Part shown: one piece after another, positions 24,304 through 31,703 of the stretch
How positions within the stretch are numbered: the first letter of the stretch is position 1
Layout of the letters: every line of letters begins with the position of its first letter
From: Sporichthya polymorpha DSM 43042
GTDB taxonomy: Bacteria; Actinomycetota; Actinomycetes; Sporichthyales; Sporichthyaceae
Assembly (NCBI RefSeq): GCF_000384115.1
Contig: NZ_KB913029.1
Location: forward strand, 1,956,907-2,020,906
DNA: 64,000 bases
Direction of reading: 5' to 3'
Translations under genes and position numbers: made by a program
The notes under the pieces: model-generated
What the model was told of the DNA's origin: nothing
What the model saw: the letters and a program-made list of their open reading frames with translations, nothing else
The model's database searches: none

Positions 24304-24721
24304 GGCGTGTCTCCTTTGGTGCTGGTGGTGCTGGTGGTAATGAACGAGGCCATTGTTTTCACACCAGTCGCACCCGTGCCACCGGGTCCCCGGAACTACA
24401 GGGCTGTAACTTTGCGCAGGTCAGGGCGTTCTTGATCCATTGATTCACCCGTCCGGAGGCATCCCGGGGCCCTGACCTGGGCCGCGACGGACCCGGCCGC
24501 CGGACACCGATGGGGCGGGCCGCCGGACGGCCGGAAGGTAAAACTTTTCGGGACCGGGCCGCGCCCCCCGCTCGGTGGGCCTCGGCACAGGATCGCGACG
24601 CGGGAGTGGGGGCCGATCTGCGCACTGGGTGCAGGTGGGCCCGGGGTGAGGCCGCGGGAGTGGGGCTGATCTGCGCACTGGGTGCAGGTGGGCCCGGACG
24701 GCCCCGGGGCGGGGCGCGGGG
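24304..24721. other. 418-bp intergenic region with short tandem repeat
   Basis: Region between pilB and the LysM gene. Bases 24601-24645 and 24655-24697 are two copies of a roughly 44-bp sequence (period 54) containing CTGCGCACTGGGTGCAGGTG. The part nearest the LysM gene is the presumed leader. I looked for a c-di-AMP riboswitch there, because LysM and Rpf-type genes often have one, and could not find its conserved segments. No gene seen. Confidence 0.6.
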
Positions 24722-26407
24722 TCAGGCGACGACGCGGAGGATCTCCTCGATCGACGTCAGCCCCTGGCGGACCTTGAGCCAGCCGTCCTCGCGCAGGCTC
24801 GTCATGCCCTGGGCGGTCGCCATCTTCTCGATCTCGTCCGTGGAGGCGCGGGCGACGGCGAGGCGCTCGATCTCCTCGGTGACCGTCATGACCTCGTGAA
24901 GCGCCATGCGGCCGTGGTAGCCGGTGCGGGCACACGCGGTGCACCCGACGGCCCGGTAGAGCACCGGGAGGGGCTCGGAGGGGTCGTGGCCGAAGTGCAC
25001 GTCCGCGAGCTCCTGCTCGGTCGGCGTGTACGGCTCCTTGCACTCCTTGCACAGGGTGCGGCAGAGGCGCTGGGCGAGGACGGAGTCGAGCGCCGAGGCG
25101 ACGAGGAACGGTTCGATGCCCATCTCGATCAGCCGGCCGATCGCGGACGGGGCGTCGTTGGTGTGCAGGGTGCTGAGGACCATGTGGCCGGTGAGGGCGG
25201 ACTCGACGGCGATCTGGGCGGTCTCGTGGTCGCGGATCTCACCGATGAGGATGACGTCGGGGTCCGACCGCAGGATCGAGCGCAGCGCCCGGGCGAACGT
25301 CAGGCCCGCCTTGGGGTTCGTCTGCACCTGGTTCACGCCGGGCAGCCGATATTCCACCGGGTCCTCGACGGTGATGATGTTGACCGCCGGGTCGTTGAGG
25401 ATGTTCAGCGTCGCGTAGAGCGTCGTCGACTTGCCGGACCCGGTCGGCCCGGTCACCAGGATCATCCCGTACGGCTTGGTGTACGCGCTGCGGTAGCGGC
25501 GGAAGTTGTGGTCGGAGAACCCGAGCTCGTCCAGGCTCAGCTGCGCCGTCGAGTTGTCCAGGATGCGGGCGACGATCTTCTCGCCCCACACCGTCGGCAG
25601 CGTCGCCACCCGAAGGTCGATCTTGCGGCCCTGGTGGTTGACCGAGAGCCGGCCGTCCTGCGGCACGCGGCGTTCCGCGATGTTGATGTCGGACATGATC
25701 TTGATGCGCGAGATCACGCCGGCCTGGATCGACTTCGTCGACCGGTGCTGCTCGTGGAGGACACCGTCGATGCGGTACCGCACCCGCAGGTCGCTCTCGG
25801 TGGGCTCGATGTGGATGTCCGAGGCCCGGTCGCTGATCGCCTGGGAGATCAGCAGATTGACGAACCGCACGATCGGAGCGTCCTCGGCGACCGTGGTGAA
25901 GTTGGAGAGGTCTTCGGCCTGTTCCTCGGTCTCGATGTTCGAGGTGAGGTCGGTGAGCTCGTCCTCGGCCCGGTAGAGCTGGTCGATCTTCGCGACGATG
26001 TCGGCGTTCGGTGCGAGCGCGAACCGGACGAGGCTGCGCGTGAGCCGGACCAGGTCGTCCTTGAGCTCGATGTTGCCGGCCTGCTTCACGCCGACGGCGA
26101 CGAGCAGCTCGCCGTTCTCCCAGCCGAGCGGCAGGACGCCGTAGCGGCGGGCGTAGTCGGCGGGCAGGCGCGCGGCGGCGGTCGGGTCGACGGAGTAGTT
26201 CGCCAGTTCCACGTACGGCAGGCCGACGGCGGCCGCGGCAGTGCGCACCACATCGCTGGTCGAGACCACTTTGGTGTCGACCAGGATCTGGAGGGGAGCC
26301 CGTCCGTCGTGCTCGCTCTGCTGTACCGCTTCGGCGACCTGATCCTCAGTCACCAAGCCGGCGTCCAGGAGCGCCGCGACGGCGTCGCCGCCTGGCACGC
26401 CGATCAT
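24722..26407 (-). CDS. pilB: Pilus extension ATPase PilB
   Basis: A 561-residue GspE/PilB ATPase. The N-terminal T2SSE_N/MshEN-like domain (about 1-150) has degenerate repeats (DAVAALLDAGLVTEDQVAEA and PLQILVDTKVVSTSDVVRT) lacking the RLG start of c-di-GMP-binding MshEN. The core has Walker A GPTGSGKST, Asp box VEDPVEYR, Walker B SDPDVILIGEIRD and His box STLHTND. A tetracysteine zinc motif (CKEC, then CTAC) follows. The ATG is at 26407; the frame upstream overlaps rsiG and is not used. Powers pilin polymerisation with PilC. Last gene of pilT2-rsiG-pilB. Confidence 0.95.
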   Translation of the reverse strand: MIGVPGGDAVAALLDAGLVTEDQVAEAVQQSEHDGRAPLQILVDTKVVSTSDVVRTAAAAVGLPYVELANYSVDPTAAARLPADYARRYGVLPLGWENGELLVAVGVKQAGNIELKDDLVRLTRSLVRFALAPNADIVAKIDQLYRAEDELTDLTSNIETEEQAEDLSNFTTVAEDAPIVRFVNLLISQAISDRASDIHIEPTESDLRVRYRIDGVLHEQHRSTKSIQAGVISRIKIMSDINIAERRVPQDGRLSVNHQGRKIDLRVATLPTVWGEKIVARILDNSTAQLSLDELGFSDHNFRRYRSAYTKPYGMILVTGPTGSGKSTTLYATLNILNDPAVNIITVEDPVEYRLPGVNQVQTNPKAGLTFARALRSILRSDPDVILIGEIRDHETAQIAVESALTGHMVLSTLHTNDAPSAIGRLIEMGIEPFLVASALDSVLAQRLCRTLCKECKEPYTPTEQELADVHFGHDPSEPLPVLYRAVGCTACARTGYHGRMALHEVMTVTEEIERLAVARASTDEIEKMATAQGMTSLREDGWLKVRQGLTSIEEILRVVA

Positions 26408-26412
26408 GATCC

Positions 26413-26982
26413 TCAGTGTGGCAGCGCGGAGAGCGCAGCGGCCGGGTTCTCGCGGTATCGCAGGATGAGTTCGGCCGTGGCCTCGTCGATGCGCTCGAAC
26501 AGCGCCTTCCGGTAGGCGGTCAACTTGTGCTCGGCGGCGCGGAGTTTCTCCTGCGCCTCCGCGAGCGCGGCCGGGTCGTGCGGGTCGACCTCGGTGACCC
26601 ACATGTCCGCGGTCTCCGGCAGGTCCGGCAGCGGGGCGGACGGGTGGACGGCGGACAGCGCCGTGCGGCTGGCGCCGCTGCCGGTGTCGCCGAGCACGCG
26701 GATCAGCTGGTCGACCGAGAGGGTGCCCTCGGTGTGCGAGCCGGCTTCGAGCATGTCGAGGCGGGCGTGCACCAGACGCCGCCAGTAGGAGACGCGGTCC
26801 TCCTCGTCCTGGAGGTCGCGCCGGTACACCCGCAGCGCCGCCAGGTCCAGGTCCGCCAGATGCGGTGCGGCCACCAGCTCGCCGGTGCCGCGCTTCGTCC
26901 GCCGGCCCTCGTCCATCCCCACCCCGTTCCGGGACGCCGCCCGGGCCCTCGGAAGTCCCGGCCGTTCGTTTCCGTTCTTCAT
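26413..26982 (-). CDS. rsiG: RsiG-like c-di-GMP-responsive anti-sigma factor for WhiG
   Basis: A 189-residue helical protein. RsiG binds c-di-GMP with two E(X)3S(X)2R(X)3Q(X)3D motifs, one per helix of an antiparallel coiled coil, and then sequesters WhiG. Here motif 1 is E61-S65-R68-H72-D76 (within EDRVSYWRRLVHARLD) and motif 2 is E151-T155-R158-F162-D166 (EHKLTAYRKALFERID). Spacing is exact, with Gln replaced by His and Phe, and Ser by Thr in motif 2. The ATG overlaps the pilT2 stop (ATGA) and the stop lies 5 bp before pilB, so it is embedded in the pilus motor operon. whiG is 8 kb away. ATG at residue 23 is an alternative start. Confidence 0.8.
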   Translation of the reverse strand: MKNGNERPGLPRARAASRNGVGMDEGRRTKRGTGELVAAPHLADLDLAALRVYRRDLQDEEDRVSYWRRLVHARLDMLEAGSHTEGTLSVDQLIRVLGDTGSGASRTALSAVHPSAPLPDLPETADMWVTEVDPHDPAALAEAQEKLRAAEHKLTAYRKALFERIDEATAELILRYRENPAAALSALPH

Positions 26983-28082
26983 CGCGTCAGGGTCTCCGCC
27001 ATCGTCGCGGTCACCCCGGCACGTCGCAGCATGACCGACAGGTCGTGCGGACGGCTGGCCACCAGCTTCGCATCTGCGAGCGAGACCGTGCCGTCCAGGA
27101 CCAGACGGAGCAGGTGCTGGTCGAAGGATTGCATCCCGGAATAGTCACCCGCCGCCACCAGATCCGGAATCGTGTCCGTCTTGTCCGGATCCGCGATGGC
27201 CTCAGCCACGCGGGCGTCGTTCACAGCGATCTCCATGACGCAGGTCCTACCCGCACCGTCGGCCTTCGGCACCAGGCGCTGGCAGACGATCCCCTTGAGC
27301 GCGGCGGCGAGCGAAAGCCGAACCTGCTTCTGCTCGTGCTCGGGGAAGAAGTCGACGATGCGGTTCACGGTCTCGCGGGCGTCCGTGGTGTGCAGCGTGG
27401 ACATGACGAAGTGTCCGGTCTCCGCGGCGGCGAGCGCGGCCTTGACGGTGTCCACGTCCCGCATCTCGCCGATCAGGATGACGTCGGGGTCCTGCCGCAT
27501 GGCCGCACGCAGGGCGGTCGACCAGTTGCGGGTGTCCATGCCGATCTCGCGCTGGTTGACCGACGCGACCTTGTCGCGGTGGGTGACCTCGATCGGGTCC
27601 TCGATCGTGAGGATGTGGACGGCGCGGTTGGCGTTGATCTGGTCGACCATCGCCGCGAGCGTCGTGGTCTTGCCGGAGCCGGTCGGCCCGGTCACGAGGA
27701 CCAGGCCGCGGGGCTCGAGGGCGAGCTTGCCCAGGACCGGCGGCATGCCGAGCTCCTCGAGGGACATCGGCTCGTCGGTGATCAGTCGCATCACCGAGCC
27801 GACCTCGCCGCGCGCGCGGAACACGTTGACCCGGAACCGCCCGACACCCGGGACGGCGAGGGCGTAGTCCGCCTCGTTGTTCTTGGCGAAGTGCTCGGCG
27901 ACGTCCGGCGACATCGTCGGGAGGATCAGATCCTCGACGTCCGCCGGCGAGAGGACGGGGGAGTCCAGGGCGACCAGGGATCCGGAGATCCGGATCTTCG
28001 GCGGGGCGCTGGACTTCAGGTGAAGGTCTGAGGCGCTGTTCTGCACGACGGCGCGCAGCAGCGGCGCAATCTCCGGCTCCAT
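26979..28082 (-). CDS. pilT: Pilus retraction ATPase PilT/PilU (copy 2)
   Basis: A 367-residue PilT-family ATPase. N-terminal PAS-like domain (LLRAVVQNSASDLHLKSSAPP), Walker A GPTGSGKTT, Asp box IEDPIEV, Walker B DPDVILIGEMRD, His box FVMSTLHTTD. The C-terminus contains ARVAEAIADPDKTDTIPDLV in place of the strict AIRNLIREGK, so it is less canonical than copy 1 and may be PilU-like. ATG 28082 is about where the predicted WhiG-like transcript begins (leaderless). First gene of pilT2-rsiG-pilB, coupled to rsiG. Confidence 0.92.
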   Translation of the reverse strand: MEPEIAPLLRAVVQNSASDLHLKSSAPPKIRISGSLVALDSPVLSPADVEDLILPTMSPDVAEHFAKNNEADYALAVPGVGRFRVNVFRARGEVGSVMRLITDEPMSLEELGMPPVLGKLALEPRGLVLVTGPTGSGKTTTLAAMVDQINANRAVHILTIEDPIEVTHRDKVASVNQREIGMDTRNWSTALRAAMRQDPDVILIGEMRDVDTVKAALAAAETGHFVMSTLHTTDARETVNRIVDFFPEHEQKQVRLSLAAALKGIVCQRLVPKADGAGRTCVMEIAVNDARVAEAIADPDKTDTIPDLVAAGDYSGMQSFDQHLLRLVLDGTVSLADAKLVASRPHDLSVMLRRAGVTATMAETLTR

Positions 28083-28089
28083 AACACCT

Positions 28090-28118
28090 GTGTCGGCTTT
28101 TCCAGATCCGGACTGAAG
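28090..28118 (-). promoter_or_regulatory. WhiG/sigma-28-like promoter of pilT2-rsiG-pilB
   Basis: Minus strand: CTTCAG (28113-28118), 15-nt spacer, GCCGACAC (28090-28097). The -10 octamer is identical to that of both pilA genes. Transcription would start about 7 nt downstream, at or next to the ATG at 28082, giving a leaderless mRNA. Confidence 0.55.
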
Positions 28119-28176
28119 TCCCGTCGTGTCGTCCCGGTCTGTCCGGATTCGTCGGCGAACGCGGCGTTCGTATGCC

Positions 28177-28205
28177 CTCAAGCCGTGCCGACCCGGCTCC
28201 GATAC
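28177..28205 (+). promoter_or_regulatory. WhiG/sigma-28-like promoter of pilMNO operon
   Basis: CTCAAG (28177-28182), 15-nt spacer, TCCGATAC (28198-28205), about 50 nt before the pilM GTG start. It is divergent from the pilT2 promoter in the same 174-bp region. Confidence 0.65.
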
Positions 28206-28256
28206 AGCTGTCGGCGCAGGGAGCGTGGCCGCCCCGACCTCCAGGAGACAAGCACG

Positions 28257-29375
28257 GTGAAGCGAACAGATGCCCGATGGGGCGCCCGCAAGGTCGTCTG
28301 CCTGGACGTGGGCAGTTCCGGTCTGCGAGCGGCGCAGTTCAGCGTCCGCTCGACCCCGATGAGCGGCACGGTGTGCCGGCTCGACCGCTTCGCGGCGGTC
28401 CCGCTGCCCGAGGGCGCGGTCGCCGGCGGAGTCGTGACCGATCCGGCCGCAGTGGCGAAGGCGCTGCGCGCGCTGTGGTCCGCGGGCCGCTTCTCGACGA
28501 AGAAGGTCGTGTTCGGTCTCGCCAACGACCGCGTGCTCGTCCGTCAGCTCGACCTGGACTGGATGGAGCCGGCGGACTTCCGCAAGGCGCTGCCGTACTC
28601 GGTCGCCGACCAGATCCCGATGTCCGTGGACGAGGCGAACCTCGACTACCACGTGCTCGAGGACCTGCCGGCCGGTCCCGACCCCGAGTCCGAGCACATG
28701 CTCCGCATCCTGCTCGTGGCCGCAGCCAGCGAGATGGTCGACACCTTCCTCACCGCGCTGTCCGAGGCGGACCTGGTGCCGGTGAAGGCGGAGCTCGCGC
28801 CGTTCGCGCTGATCCGCGCCGCCGTGCCGAACCCGGAGCCCGACACCGAGACCGAGGACGCCGAGGCGATCGTCGACATCGGCTCCGACACCCTGACCGT
28901 CGTCGTCCACACCGGCGGACAGCCGCGCTTCGTGCGTACCGTCAACCAGCTCGGTGGCCGGGCCATCACCGGCGAGCTCCAGCAGAAGTTCGGCTGGTCG
29001 TTCGAGGAGGCCGAGTCGGCGAAGGCGCAGTTCGGTCTGCCCCGTCAGCGCAGCGGTGACGAGGAGAAGGTCAACCTCGAGCACCCCGCCCAGCAGGCCA
29101 TCGAGGAGCGGGTCGCCGGCGTGGTCGCCGAGGTCCGCACCACCCTGAACTTCTTCCTGTCCGCCGGTACCGGCGTGCGCAGCCTCCCACGCATCCTGCT
29201 CACCGGCGGTGGCTCGCGCCTGTCCGGGCTGCCCGAGCGGATCGCGGAGGCGATGGACACCGAGGTGGTCCTGCTCTCCACCCCGCGCGAGGTGAAGAGC
29301 CGCATCTCCGCCGCTGCCGAGGACGACCTCGGTGCGGTCGCCCTGCTGTCGGGCCTCGCCCTGGGAGTGATGTGA
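28257..29375 (+). CDS. pilM: Type IV pilus assembly protein PilM
   Basis: A 372-residue actin-like ATPase of the pilus alignment complex. The N-terminal VVCLDVGSSGLRAAQF is the phosphate-1 motif, with ATDIGSDTLTVVVHT-type phosphate-2 (IVDIGSDTLTVVV) in the middle and ILLTGGGSRLSGLPE as the adenosine motif. GTG 28257 is chosen for AGGAG at 28243-28247. PilM sits on the cytoplasmic face and recruits the PilN N-terminus, linking PilB to PilNO. First gene of pilM-pilN-pilO-x-y-pilD. Confidence 0.95.
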   Translation: MKRTDARWGARKVVCLDVGSSGLRAAQFSVRSTPMSGTVCRLDRFAAVPLPEGAVAGGVVTDPAAVAKALRALWSAGRFSTKKVVFGLANDRVLVRQLDLDWMEPADFRKALPYSVADQIPMSVDEANLDYHVLEDLPAGPDPESEHMLRILLVAAASEMVDTFLTALSEADLVPVKAELAPFALIRAAVPNPEPDTETEDAEAIVDIGSDTLTVVVHTGGQPRFVRTVNQLGGRAITGELQQKFGWSFEEAESAKAQFGLPRQRSGDEEKVNLEHPAQQAIEERVAGVVAEVRTTLNFFLSAGTGVRSLPRILLTGGGSRLSGLPERIAEAMDTEVVLLSTPREVKSRISAAAEDDLGAVALLSGLALGVM

Positions 29376-29376
29376 C

Positions 29377-30639
29377 GTGTCGTTCCTGAGCTCGGGCAAG
29401 ACGCTCGACAAGGTCAAGCTGCCCCGTCAGTTGAACGCGGCCAGCTTCCGTTCCGGCTCCACCAAGACGCCGCAGCCCCGCACCGGTCAGCCGTCGCGGA
29501 TCCTGCCGTCGGTCAACCTGCTGCCCTCCTCGACGCTGGAGGCGCTCGCCGTCCGGCGCGTCCGCCACCGCCTGGTCGCCGCCGGTCTCGTCGGCGCGGT
29601 CCTCGTCGGCGGCGGTTGGATGGTCCAGACCCAGCGCCTCCACAGCGCCGAGGACCGCCTCGCGGCGGAGCAGGCGCTCACGCCCGCGCTGAACGCCCAG
29701 GTCGCCGCGCTCGCCCCGGTCGCGCAGTTCTTCGACCTCCTTCAGGCGCGCAAGGGCACCGCCTCGGCCGCCATGGCGCACGAGGTCCTGTTCTCCGACG
29801 CGCTCACCGACCTCGCCGGCCGCACGCCGGCGGGCATCGAGATCAACGCGATGTCGGTCTCGCTGACGGCCGAGACGGTCAGCGCGGTCGCGCCGCCGGT
29901 CTCCCCGCTCACCGAGGCGGGGATCGACGCCGAGGGCAACGACCTGACGAAGAATTCGTCGGGCGCCCAGAACCCGGCGGGGATCCGGAGCGGGTCCCAG
30001 ACCGTGACCCAGAACAGCGCGGTGCGCGCTGCTCTCTCGGCCGCGGACGACACGTCCCTGACCGCCGACGACAGTGACGCGTCCGCCGCGACGACGGCTC
30101 CGAAGACGGTCGTGCCGCCGGTCAGCTGTGCCCGCCCCGACCCGTTCAACCCGGCCCCGATCATCGGCTGTGTGACGCTGAGCGGAACCGCGCAGAACCG
30201 GGCCCAGGTCGGCCAGCTCGTCCAGAACCTGCGGGCCGCGGACCTCTACGCCGACCCGTTCATCACCACGACGACGATGAACGCCGGCGACGGCAGCGAG
30301 GTCGTCGCGTTCGCGGGCAGCGTCGGTCTGACCGGCAAGGCGGTCAGCGGTCGTTACGCCGACCTGAGCTGGCTCTCGGACCCGAAGGTCCTCGACGAGG
30401 CCGAGCGCATGATCAAGTCCGGCAACACCGCCAGCCACCGGCTCGCCGAGCGGGCGAAGGCCGCCGCGATCGCCGCGAAGGCCAAGGCCGACGCCGAGGC
30501 TGCGGCGAAGGAGAAGGCCGAGCGCAAGGCGCAGCTCAAGGCGGAGAAGGAACTCGCCGCCCAGCTGCAGGCCGCCGCGGCCGCCGCTGCGGCTGCCGCC
30601 GCGCAGCAGCAACAGCAGCAGCAGAACGGGGGTGAGTGA
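29377..30639 (+). CDS. pilN: PilN-like pilus assembly protein with extended tail
   Basis: A 420-residue protein, about twice the usual PilN. The N-terminal cytoplasmic part contains SRILPSVNLLPSSTLEA, the PilN INLLP motif that binds PilM. One TM segment follows at about 70-85 (LVAAGLVGAVLVGGGWMV), then a coiled coil and ferredoxin-like periplasmic domain. The C-terminus (about 350-420) is an Ala/Lys-rich helix ending in an Ala tract and seven Gln, not seen in standard PilN. GTG start 1 nt after the pilM stop; stop overlaps the pilO region (GTGA). Confidence 0.85.
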   Translation: MSFLSSGKTLDKVKLPRQLNAASFRSGSTKTPQPRTGQPSRILPSVNLLPSSTLEALAVRRVRHRLVAAGLVGAVLVGGGWMVQTQRLHSAEDRLAAEQALTPALNAQVAALAPVAQFFDLLQARKGTASAAMAHEVLFSDALTDLAGRTPAGIEINAMSVSLTAETVSAVAPPVSPLTEAGIDAEGNDLTKNSSGAQNPAGIRSGSQTVTQNSAVRAALSAADDTSLTADDSDASAATTAPKTVVPPVSCARPDPFNPAPIIGCVTLSGTAQNRAQVGQLVQNLRAADLYADPFITTTTMNAGDGSEVVAFAGSVGLTGKAVSGRYADLSWLSDPKVLDEAERMIKSGNTASHRLAERAKAAAIAAKAKADAEAAAKEKAERKAQLKAEKELAAQLQAAAAAAAAAAAQQQQQQQNGGE

Positions 30640-30641
30640 GC

Positions 30642-31322
30642 ATGAAGACGTCGGCTCTCACGGCGGTGCACAAGAACGCCATCGCGGGATCGGTGATCCT
30701 GCTCGTCGCCCTGCTCGCGGCCTGGATGTTCGTCCTCAGCCCGCGTAGTGACGCGATCGCCGCCACCAACGAGGAGGTCGCGGTCGCCGAGCAGCGGAAC
30801 CAGTCGCTGCGCAACCAGATTCAGACGCTGAAGCTCCGCGAGGAGCAGCTGCCGGCGCTGCGCGAGACCTCCAAGGCGCTCGACCGCCGGTTCCCGCCGA
30901 CCGCCGAGCAGGCGAAGCTGTTCAAGATGATCACGGCGGCTGCGGCCGAGGCCGGGATCGCCCCGCAGCACCTGACGAGCATGCAGATGGACCCGCCGGC
31001 CGCGGTCGGCACCGGGTCGTCCGCGCAGCTGCCGGGTGTCGCGGCGCCGATTGCGTCGATCGCCGGCCAGAAGCTGACGATCAACGTCTCCGGCTCGCCC
31101 ACCCAGATCCGCGCCTTCGTGGCCAACCTGGAGAAGCTCCCGCGAGCGTTCGCTGTCTCCACGATCAGCCTGGCGCAGCAGTCCGCGAGCCAGGAGCCGA
31201 GCGAGAACACCTCGACGGCCGCCGACGCGCAGACCGTCACGATCACCGGCGACATGTACCTGCTGCCGAAGGTCACCGACCCGACGAAGAACGACCCGAC
31301 GAAGGCCGGCAGTGCGGGCTGA
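30642..31322 (+). CDS. pilO: Type IV pilus assembly protein PilO
   Basis: A 226-residue bitopic protein. A short cytoplasmic N-terminus is followed by one TM (SVILLVALLAAWMFVLSP), a coiled coil (EEVAVAEQRNQSLRNQIQTLK) and a ferredoxin-like domain beginning ITAAAAEAGIAPQHL. It heterodimerises with PilN. ATG 30642 has GGGGGTGAG upstream; GTG 30636, overlapping the pilN stop, is the alternative. Confidence 0.9.
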   Translation: MKTSALTAVHKNAIAGSVILLVALLAAWMFVLSPRSDAIAATNEEVAVAEQRNQSLRNQIQTLKLREEQLPALRETSKALDRRFPPTAEQAKLFKMITAAAAEAGIAPQHLTSMQMDPPAAVGTGSSAQLPGVAAPIASIAGQKLTINVSGSPTQIRAFVANLEKLPRAFAVSTISLAQQSASQEPSENTSTAADAQTVTITGDMYLLPKVTDPTKNDPTKAGSAG

Positions 31323-31335
31323 GGGGCGACGGGGC

Positions 31336-31665
31336 ATGCTGCGGCTGCGCCGTCGGGAGAACGTCGAGGCCCTCGCCGTCGAGGGCACGGACGACCCGAT
31401 CGTCGACCTGTTCGCCGAGCTCGACGAGCTGAAGGCCCAGGTGTACCGCCAGAACCGGATGCTCCGTCAGCAGGACGGCCGGATCGTGCGTGAGCGCGCC
31501 GCCGCCCAGGCCGACGAGCACCGCCGGCTGCTGGTCGCGGTCCGGGCCTTGACGACCGCGGTCGTCGACGACCCGAGCTCGACCCCCGAGGCCCGATCGT
31601 GCGCGCAGCGGTTCGAGTCGGCCGTCCGCCGCCTCGAGCCCGAACCGCCGCCCTCGCTGGCCTGA
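31336..31665 (+). CDS. Small coiled-coil protein in pil operon
   Basis: A 109-residue basic/acidic protein of unknown family. The centre (VDLFAELDELKAQVYRQNRMLRQQDGRIVRERAAAQ) is a predicted coiled coil, with no signal or membrane segment. The frame also allows GTG 31312, overlapping the pilO stop. Position between pilO and pilD suggests a cytoplasmic accessory of the pilus machine, for example at PilM or a motor, by inference only. Confidence 0.65.
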   Translation: MLRLRRRENVEALAVEGTDDPIVDLFAELDELKAQVYRQNRMLRQQDGRIVRERAAAQADEHRRLLVAVRALTTAVVDDPSSTPEARSCAQRFESAVRRLEPEPPPSLA

Positions 31666-31703
31666 CCTCCCACCCCGCCCACGTACGTCCCTCAGGAGCC
31701 CCC

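Noticed and set aside
24304-24480. c-di-AMP riboswitch in the leader of the LysM gene
   Set aside because: A GGGTGAATC stretch is present on the minus strand, but I could not find the other conserved segments of the ydaO-type riboswitch.
24601-24697. CRISPR array
   Set aside because: Only two repeat copies with a 10-bp interval and no cas genes anywhere in the window.
26408-26602. Upstream extension of pilB
   Set aside because: It would overlap rsiG by 190 bp and consists of Arg/Gly-rich antisense-like sequence. The T2SSE_N domain starts at ATG 26407.
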